Shown: in pieces, positions 26,565 through 32,022 of the stretch | Position numbering within the stretch: position 1 is the first letter of the stretch | Layout: each line of letters starts with the position of its first letter | Source: an uncultured Clostridia bacterium | GTDB taxonomy: Bacteria > Bacillota > Clostridia > Lachnospirales > Lachnospiraceae | DNA length: 32,022 nt | Direction: 5' to 3' | NCBI GenBank assembly: GCA_946184675.1 | Contig: CAMHFW010000005.1 | Location: 1-32,022 of the forward strand | Made by a program: the position numbers and the translations under genes | The notes under the pieces: model-generated | What the model was told of the DNA's origin: nothing | Seen by the model: only the letters and a program-made list of their open reading frames with translations | The model's database searches: none

Positions 26565-27943
26565 GCCTGCTTCCCTCCCCTGATGGCGTCTTTGACAGTC
26601 TGGCGGATCTTTTCATAATTTACCATCTGATGCATATCATAAATGATGTGCACGTCAATATCCTTGCTGAAATGCATCAGTTTCGGAATATCGCTGATGT
26701 TTTCTGTGCAGTGAATACGGTCTTCATCGATTCCCGCAAGAAGCATGCGGAGCAGATAATCCTTGGAACGCACACCGATAACTACAATATTTTCTATCAG
26801 AGGATCATTCAGGAATTCAAAATCCGTATCGTACATATAGGTCAGATTTTCCGATGCAATGACGTTGTAATCGGTATCCTCGATCATGAGAACGATTTCC
26901 TTGCGGTGAGGCAGATTTCTGACATAGTCAAATACCACGCTGACCGCCGGCGCGATCCAGCTCTTAGCCATGGTGGAAATGACCTGGATCCCGTTTACAA
27001 CTTCGAATCTGTACCGGGAATCCACGATCCTGGTATCCGCAAGGGCATCGCAGATCTTGTCTGCAGAAACGCCGAAAGTTCGCAGGAAGGTAACGACCGT
27101 CAGCTCATTATAGATGTTAAAGATACTATCAGATACCATGGGATACTCTTCCCGCATTCCATTATGCTCAATGGTGACGAGACGGTTATCATAATCGATA
27201 GCGCTTACGTGGAAATCCGGTTCCGGAGATCGGAGTCCGCATTTTGGACAGTGCACTCTGCCGATCTGGTTATAGCGGACATAGTCATACTCCAGTGTTT
27301 CCTGACAGCGGGGACAGATTCTCATATCATTGAGAATATTAAAAGGCTCTGTCCGGTCTTCCGGCTGGCGGTCAATGGAGTAATAAATCCGCTTATTATC
27401 TTTCTTCAGGCGGCTGCTTAAGATATCATCCGCATTGAGGAAAAGGGTCGTGGTATCGGGCATGGCCTGCTCAATGATATCGTAGATAAAATGGGGATGA
27501 GCATTTCTCATGCAGGAATCCCGAAAGAGATTGGTGCAGATGGTATAGTCCGGTCTCACGTAAGGATAGATCCTGAGAGAGCTTCTCTCATCCACCTCCA
27601 GAACTGCCAGAGGATAACGGGGTTTATTGGACAGGCTGACGCCGTTCATCAGACAGGTCGCGATTCCGGAAGCGATATTGCCGCCCTCCCGGTTGGAAAG
27701 AACCTGATAGCCGCTCTTTTCCAGGACATCGACAATCATATTCGTTGTCGTTGTTTTTCCGTTTGTTCCTGTTACAGTCACAATTTGGGGAGGTCTGCCT
27801 ATATACTTCAAAAAGTCCGGGCAGATCTTAAGAGCAACCTCTCCCGGAAGGTTGGTGCCGCCCCGGTGCATGACTTTTCCAAGCACCTTGCAGCCAATCA
27901 CAGCTAATTTCCCTGCAAGCAGGGCGCAATAAAATCTAAACAT
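26561..27943 (-). CDS. MurT-like Mur ligase family protein (DUF1727 C-terminal domain), divergent
   Basis: MurT is the ATP-dependent ligase half of the lipid II isoglutaminyl synthase. Here, 460 residues contain an N-terminal hydrophobic segment, a Mur-ligase P-loop TGTNGKTTTT (about 58-67), VLEVDERS and CTNLFRD in the ATPase core, and an inserted zinc ribbon with CPRC (210-213) and CPKC (232-235), all as in MurT. The C-terminal DUF1727 domain departs from the family: the usual KNPxG is APAV, and the DGRDVSW-type loop reads SENLTYMYD. The track start (27952) is a TTG; I use the ATG at 27943 because the family N-terminus fits it (MFRFYCALLAGKL), though the AGGA is better spaced for TTG. First gene of a four-gene operon. 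Confidence 0.85.
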   Translation of the reverse strand: MFRFYCALLAGKLAVIGCKVLGKVMHRGGTNLPGEVALKICPDFLKYIGRPPQIVTVTGTNGKTTTTNMIVDVLEKSGYQVLSNREGGNIASGIATCLMNGVSLSNKPRYPLAVLEVDERSSLRIYPYVRPDYTICTNLFRDSCMRNAHPHFIYDIIEQAMPDTTTLFLNADDILSSRLKKDNKRIYYSIDRQPEDRTEPFNILNDMRICPRCQETLEYDYVRYNQIGRVHCPKCGLRSPEPDFHVSAIDYDNRLVTIEHNGMREEYPMVSDSIFNIYNELTVVTFLRTFGVSADKICDALADTRIVDSRYRFEVVNGIQVISTMAKSWIAPAVSVVFDYVRNLPHRKEIVLMIEDTDYNVIASENLTYMYDTDFEFLNDPLIENIVVIGVRSKDYLLRMLLAGIDEDRIHCTENISDIPKLMHFSKDIDVHIIYDMHQMVNYEKIRQTVKDAIRGGKQA

Positions 27944-28006
27944 AATAATCAACGCATCCTAATCATCAAGCGGCGGCAAAAAGCCGCGTTTTCAGGTTCA
28001 ACGTGT

Positions 28007-28035
28007 ATTGTAACACAAGCGTCAAGTTCTGTCGA
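28007..28035 (-). promoter_or_regulatory. Sigma-A type promoter of the MurT-like/GatD-like operon
   Basis: On the minus strand TCGACA (-35, 28030-28035) and TACAAT (-10, 28007-28012) each match consensus at five of six positions and are exactly 17 bp apart. The leader, about 60 nt, contains a small GCGGC/GCCGC hairpin (27973-27987). Confidence 0.65.
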
Positions 28036-28053
28036 GGGGAGGCTTGCCGGCTT

Positions 28054-28086
28054 TTGTCAGCGGGTTGTCGCTGGCTTGTCGCCGCT
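28054..28086. repeat. Three tandem 11-bp TTGTC microrepeats
   Basis: TTGTCAGCGGG, TTGTCGCTGGC and TTGTCGCCGCT follow one another with a period of exactly 11 bp, upstream of the MurT-like promoter. The copies share TTGTC and a GC-rich tail. Only three units, so chance is possible. Confidence 0.35.
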
Positions 28087-28209
28087 TTACGGTGGAATTT
28101 CTTAATTCTCTTCTTTCTTCCGTATTGTTCTGCTTTTTACGGAGGAAAAGCTTGCTTCTCCCTTTTTCCACCGTCCTGCCGCTCTGTTCGCAGCTTTTAG
28201 CTGCTCACT

Positions 28210-28257
28210 GTCGCGGCTTTCGCCAGATTACAGCCACCATCAAGCCATGCCGCCGGT
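28210..28257. repeat. Left copy of a pair of flanking direct repeats
   Basis: GTCGCGGCTTTCGCC (28210-28224) and AGCCATGCCGCCGGT (28243-28257) both recur as exact 15-bp copies on the other side of the half-site array (28731-28745 and 28688-28702), in swapped order. They bracket the array. The wider 28013-28835 stretch has no credible gene; its track ORFs are short, compositionally odd and lack ribosome-binding sites. Confidence 0.7.
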
Positions 28258-28304
28258 CCGCAGGCATGCCGCAGTGCCTGCCAGAAGATTTGTTGTATGA
28301 CAAA

Positions 28305-28633
28305 GCAGTGCATAGTTAGTTAATATCCCTTTTCCACTGCCTTCTCTTTAAATATTCTGCACCAAAAGCAGTTTTGTTAAGAGTTTTACTTTTTTCCACT
28401 GCCATAACACTAAGCATACTATTGTTAAAGCAGTTTTTTTAGATTAATTATAAATCCCCACTGCCTGTAAAGCAGTGATTTCAGAGCATTTATTCCCCTG
28501 CACTGCAATCTACAAACTTCTCAGTATACCAAGGCAGTGCTTTTTTAGTTAATTTCTCTTTTCCACTGCCAATGGTCTATATTTACTGCATAGTAAGCAG
28601 TGATTTTGAATAGATGTGCTGCTCTCCACTGCC
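28305..28633. repeat. Array of six degenerate inverted-repeat units with regular spacing
   Basis: Six units each start with GCAGT(G/T) and end with CACTGC(C), 35-37 bp long. GCAGT starts: 28305, 28368, 28430, 28472, 28534, 28597, so spacings are 63, 62, 42, 62, 63. From each CACTGC to the next GCAGT is 33 bp in four cases and 13 bp in one. Interiors are AT-rich and only partly related; units 1 and 5 share TTAGTTAAT and CTTTTCCACTGCC. There is no coding potential. The units could fold as 6-bp stems with about 24-nt loops, or be paired protein-binding half-sites. See findings. Confidence 0.8.
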
Positions 28634-28681
28634 TGCCCTGCTTATCTCATACGTCCGCGGCTTTGACCTTTCTTCAGTGCC

Positions 28682-28828
28682 GCATCGAGCCATGCCGCCG
28701 GTTCATAAAATGCTTTGCATTTTATTCACGGTCGCGGCTTTCGCCGTATGCTCATATAGAAAGACCCCCCTGCCTTCGTGCGAGCACGATGCAGGGGGGT
28801 CTTTTTATATGAGCGCATGGCTCGATGC
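28682..28828. repeat. 147-bp segment bounded by a 13-bp perfect inverted repeat, with nested hairpins
   Basis: GCATCGAGCCATG (28682-28694) and CATGGCTCGATGC (28816-28828) are perfect reverse complements. Inside lie a perfect 9-bp hairpin ATAAAATGC-TTT-GCATTTTAT (28705-28725), one copy of the GTCGCGGCTTTCGCC repeat and the tuf terminator. The arrangement resembles a small non-autonomous mobile element or a highly structured 3' end; no target-site duplication was recognised. Confidence 0.6.
28748..28818 (-). terminator. Strong terminator hairpin of tuf
   Basis: Arms of about 26-28 nt (28748-28773 and 28791-28818) pair almost completely around a core of AAAGACCCCCCTGC/GCAGGGGGGTCTTT, with an inner CGTG/CACG mini-stem in the loop. 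On the tuf transcript the stem's G-run is followed by UCUUUCU. It starts about 18 nt beyond the tuf stop codon and looks able to terminate in both directions. Confidence 0.85.
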
Positions 28829-28835
28829 TACGCGC

Positions 28836-29988
28836 CTATTCGATGATCTCGATTACTCGGCCTGATCCTACTGTGTGGCCACCCTCACGGATAGCGAATG
28901 TAAGACCCTGCTCCATAGCGATCGGGTGAAGAAGCTTAACTTCCATAACTACGTTGTCACCAGGCATGCACATGGGAACATCCTCAGGAAGGCTGATGGT
29001 TCCGGTGATGTCGGTTGTTCTGAAATAGAACTGCGGGCTGTAGTTGTTTACGAAAGGAGTGTGACGGCCGCCCTCTTCCTTCTTAAGAACGTAAACCTGA
29101 AGCTGCAAGAACCTGGCCTCTCTCGATCTCGTCTCTCTTAACACCACGAAGGAGTGCGCCAACATTGTCGCCGGCCTCAGCATAGTCAAGAGTCTTACGG
29201 AACATCTCAAGACCTGTGCAGACAACCTTTCTAACCTCTTCCTTAACACCAACGATCTCAACTTCGTTGTTGACATTGATAGTACCTCTCTCTACACGAC
29301 CGGTAGCAACGGTACCACGACCGGTGATGGTGAATACGTCCTCGACGGGCATAAGGAAAGGCTTATCAACGTCACGCTGAGGATCCGGAATGTAGCTGTC
29401 AACAGCGTCCATAAGCTCCATGATCTTGTCGCCCCACTCGCTGTCGGGATCTTCAAGAGCCTTCAGAGCGGAACCCTGGATGATCGGGCATCCCTCGAAC
29501 CCATACTCGTTAAGGATATCTTCGATATCCATCTCAACGAGCTCAAGAAGCTCAGGGTCGTCAACCATGTCGATCTTGTTCATGAATACTACGATGTAAG
29601 GAACACCTACCTGTCTGGAAAGAAGGATGTGCTCTCTTGTCTGAGCCATAACACCGTCAGTAGCAGCAACTACGAGGATAGCGCCGTCCATCTGAGCAGC
29701 ACCGGTGATCATGTTCTTGATGTAGTCAGCATGTCCCGGGCAGTCAACGTGTGCGTAATGTCTCTTCTCAGTCTCATACTCAACGTGTGCGGTGGAGATT
29801 GTGATACCACGCTCTCTCTCTTCGGGAGCCTTATCGATATTCTCGAAATCAACAGCTGCGTTGCCGGCTACTCTCTTGGAGAGAACCTTTGTGATTGCTG
29901 CAGTAAGAGTTGTTTTGCCGTGGTCAACATGTCCGATGGTTCCGATGTTGCAATGCGGCTTAGTACGCTCGAATTTAGCTTTTGCCAT
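28836..29988 (-). pseudogene. tuf: Elongation factor Tu, broken by an out-of-frame internal deletion
   Basis: EF-Tu delivers aminoacyl-tRNA to the ribosome. The first part (301 codons) is fully conserved: [10 protein letters not shown]-loop, [13 protein letters not shown] and RGITI. After RGQVLA the frame runs into a stop (ASGLRS*). The rest of the protein, from [16 protein letters not shown] to the normal C-terminus EIIE, lies in another frame. The whole span is 1153 nt against about 1194 nt for a normal gene, so about 41 nt (the PGSxxxHxxF segment of domain 3) are missing and the frame shifts. Both halves are otherwise sound. Either an assembly error or a decayed copy with an intact tuf elsewhere. 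A good promoter and SD (AAGGAGG) precede it. Confidence 0.9.
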
Positions 29989-30010
29989 TTTTCATTTCCT
30001 CCTTTTTAGG

Positions 30011-30037
30011 GCCCTCCCGGAAAGCCCAGGGGAGGGC
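30011..30037 (-). promoter_or_regulatory. Hairpin in the tuf leader
   Basis: GCCCTCCC and GGGAGGGC form an 8-bp perfect stem with an 11-nt loop, ending a few nt before the tuf Shine-Dalgarno. It lies downstream of the tuf promoter, so it is within the 5' leader. It may modulate translation or transcript stability. Confidence 0.5.
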
Positions 30038-30065
30038 TGAGTTTGTTTTAACTCGGCTAATACCG

Positions 30066-30094
30066 ATTATATTGCATTTTACAGACAGAATCAA
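30066..30094 (-). promoter_or_regulatory. Sigma-A promoter of tuf
   Basis: TTGATT (-35, 30089-30094) and a perfect TATAAT (-10, 30066-30071) on the minus strand are exactly 17 bp apart, between fusA and tuf. This gives tuf its own strong promoter in addition to any read-through from fusA. Confidence 0.8.
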
Positions 30095-30129
30095 GTCTGT
30101 TCTTTTAAAAATTATACCAACTAAAAGAC

Positions 30130-32022
30130 TCAGTCTTTCTTGTTGAGTACCTTGTCGGCGATGTTCTTGGGAGTAGGTTCATACTTCTCAAAGAACATGG
30201 AATAGTTGCCTCTTCCCTGTGTCTTGGAACGCAGGTCATTGGAGTAACCGAACATCTCTGCCAGAGGCACCATGGCCTTAACCATCTTGCCGCCGCCGAT
30301 GTCTTCCATACCCTGTACGCGTCCGCGTCTGGAGTTGAGGTCGCCGATGATGTCGCCCATGTATTCCTCAGGCATTGTTACCTCGACCTTCATGATAGGC
30401 TCAAGAAGAACGGGTTCTGCCTTGCGCATTGCTTCCTTAAATGCCATGGAACCGGCAATGTGGAAAGCCATCTCACTGGAGTCTACCTCATGGTAGGAAC
30501 CGTCAAATACGGTAGCATGGATACCCAGTACCGGATATCCGCCGAGAATACCTGCCTTTGCAGCTTCCTCGATACCTGCGCCGACTGCCGGGATATACTC
30601 CTTGGGGATCGCGCCGCCAACAACAGTGGAATCGAACTTGAAGAGCTCGTCTCCGTTGGCATCCATAGGCTCAAAGTGTACCTTACAGTGGCCGTACTGG
30701 CCGCGGCCGCCGGACTGCTTCGCATACTTGCTGTCTACATCAACAGCCTTGGTAAAGCCTTCCTTATATGCTACATGAGGTGCTCCGACATTTGCCTCGA
30801 CCTTGAACTCACGGAGCAGACGGTCGACGATGATCTCCAGATGGAGCTCGCCCATACCGGCGATGATCGTCTGGCCCGTTTCCTCGTCCGTGTAGGTCTT
30901 GAACGTGGGGTCCTCCTCGGCGAGCTTCATCAGCGCGACCGTCATCTTCTCCTGACCGGCTTTGGTCTTGGGCTCGATGGCGACGCGGATGACCGGCTCG
31001 GGGAACTCCATGCTCTCGAGCACGATGGGCGCCTTCTCGTCGCAGAGCGTGTCGCCCGTCGTGGTGTTCTTGAGGCCGACCGCCGCGGCGATATCGCCGG
31101 CGTAGACCGTCTCAATGTCCTCACGGTGGTTGGCGTGCATCTGCAGGATGCGGCCGATGCGCTCACGGTGACCCTTGGTGGCGTTGAGCACGGCAGAGCC
31201 GGTGTTCAGCGTGCCCGAGTAGACGCGGAAGAAGCCCAGACGGCCGACATAAGGGTCGGTCATGATCTTGAACGCGAGCGCCGCGAACGGGCCTTCGTCC
31301 TCGCTGTGACGCTCCTCTTCCTGCTCGGTCTTGGGGTTGATGCCCTTGATGGCAGGAATGTCGGTCGGGGCGGGCATATAGTCGACGATGGCGTCGAGCA
31401 GCTTCTGCACGCCCTTGTTGCGGTACGAGGTGCCGCAGACCACGGGGATCATCTCCACGGCGACGGTCGCCGCGCGGATCGCCTTGCGGATCTTGTCGGT
31501 GGGGATGTCCTTGCCTTCGAGATACATTTCCATGATCTCGTCGTCGAACATCGACACGGCGTCGAGGAGCTTCTCGCGATACTCCGTCGCCATGTCCATC
31601 ATGTCCTCGGGGATGGGCTCCACACGCATGTCCTTGCCCATCTCATCGTAGTAGACGTCGGCGTTCATCTCGACGAGGTCGACGATGCCGCGGAAGTCCG
31701 CTTCCTTGCCGATGGGCAGCTGGATGGGAACGGCGTTGCACTTGAGACGCTCGTCGATCATGCGCAGCACGTTGAAGAAGTCGGCGCCCATGATGTCCAT
31801 CTTGTTGACGTAGATCATGCGCGGAACATGATAGTGATCCGCCTGACGCCAGACCGTCTCGGACTGCGGCTCGACGCCGCCCTTGGCGCACAGCACCGTC
31901 ACGCTGCCGTCGAGCACGCGCAGACTGCGCTCGACCTCAACGGTGAAGTCGACGTGGCCCGGGGTGTCGATGATGTTGATGCGGTGCTCCTTCCAGAAGC
32001 AGGTGGTCGCGGCGGACGTAAT
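30130..32022 (-). CDS. fusA: Elongation factor G, 5' end outside the window
   Basis: Translocase GTPase of protein synthesis. The frame continues past the track's first Met to the window edge: the residues before it read [39 protein letters not shown], containing the G3 motif DTPGH, so the start lies beyond 32022. Further seen: [10 protein letters not shown] (G4), domain II, the conserved [33 protein letters not shown], domain IV ([15 protein letters not shown]) and the C-terminal domain ending VLNKKD. The stop is about 140 nt before tuf, the str-operon order. Composition is split: the part above about 30850 is GC-rich (40 of 60 bases in the line at 31021), the part below about 50% (30 of 60 at 30421). 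Confidence 0.96.
   Translation of the reverse strand: MTSAATTCFWKEHRINIIDTPGHVDFTVEVERSLRVLDGSVTVLCAKGGVEPQSETVWRQADHYHVPRMIYVNKMDIMGADFFNVLRMIDERLKCNAVPIQLPIGKEADFRGIVDLVEMNADVYYDEMGKDMRVEPIPEDMMDMATEYREKLLDAVSMFDDEIMEMYLEGKDIPTDKIRKAIRAATVAVEMIPVVCGTSYRNKGVQKLLDAIVDYMPAPTDIPAIKGINPKTEQEEERHSEDEGPFAALAFKIMTDPYVGRLGFFRVYSGTLNTGSAVLNATKGHRERIGRILQMHANHREDIETVYAGDIAAAVGLKNTTTGDTLCDEKAPIVLESMEFPEPVIRVAIEPKTKAGQEKMTVALMKLAEEDPTFKTYTDEETGQTIIAGMGELHLEIIVDRLLREFKVEANVGAPHVAYKEGFTKAVDVDSKYAKQSGGRGQYGHCKVHFEPMDANGDELFKFDSTVVGGAIPKEYIPAVGAGIEEAAKAGILGGYPVLGIHATVFDGSYHEVDSSEMAFHIAGSMAFKEAMRKAEPVLLEPIMKVEVTMPEEYMGDIIGDLNSRRGRVQGMEDIGGGKMVKAMVPLAEMFGYSNDLRSKTQGRGNYSMFFEKYEPTPKNIADKVLNKKD

Noticed and set aside
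28003-28319. Two short plus-strand ORFs in the gene-free region
   Set aside because: They overlap the MurT-like promoter and the repeats, have Cys/Arg/Leu-rich low-quality sequence, and no ribosome-binding sites.
28305-28633. CRISPR array, given 35-37 bp units at a period of about 62 bp
   Set aside because: Repeat interiors are too diverged, one interval between units is only about 4-7 nt, and no cas gene is in the window. CRISPR repeats are near-identical within an array.

Overview
The window looks like chromosomal DNA from a low-to-mid GC Clostridia genome, most likely Lachnospiraceae. This rests on gene order and protein style, not on a database search. Every convincing gene is on the minus strand, so transcription runs from high to low coordinates. 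The long plus-strand ORFs in the track are shadows of minus-strand genes.

Layout from the right edge, in transcription order. (1) fusA (5' end outside the window) is followed by tuf, which has its own promoter but is broken by an out-of-frame internal deletion. (2) A gene-free stretch of about 0.8 kb (about 28013-28835) holds the tuf terminator, nested inverted repeats and a regular array of six degenerate inverted-repeat units. (3) A good promoter drives a four-gene operon: MurT-like ligase, GatD-like amidotransferase, CYTH protein and EamA transporter. (4) The protein quality-control cluster follows as tig-clpP-clpX-lon-engB, with a promoter before tig and a terminator after engB. (5) Next come a beta-CASP metallo-beta-lactamase protein and an Asp23/Gls24 protein. 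(6) The conserved Firmicutes cluster nusB-xseA-xseB-ispA-dxs-tlyA-nadK-argR-recN is tightly packed, mostly with overlapping or touching genes. (7) A DUF6110-like membrane protein is paired with a P1B-type ATPase, behind a promoter that carries a palindrome. (8) A MATE exporter, hisS and glyA end at a strong terminator near the left edge.

Most of the window is orthodox housekeeping DNA. Four things are not. The GatD-like protein lacks both catalytic residues of the glutaminase (Thr replaces the Cys and the His), and its MurT-like partner has changed in the matching catalytic loop, so this is probably a repurposed or non-glutaminase version of the lipid II amidation enzyme. The 28305-28633 array has GCAGTG/CACTGC half-sites at near-constant spacing; unit starts are 63, 62, 42, 62 and 63 bp apart, close to whole numbers of helical turns. 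fusA changes abruptly from about 50% to about 67% GC inside one reading frame, at a highly conserved stretch. tuf, an essential gene, has lost about 41 bp out of frame. The last two together suggest either recombination or a chimeric assembly at this end of the contig, and they should be checked against reads before any biological reading.
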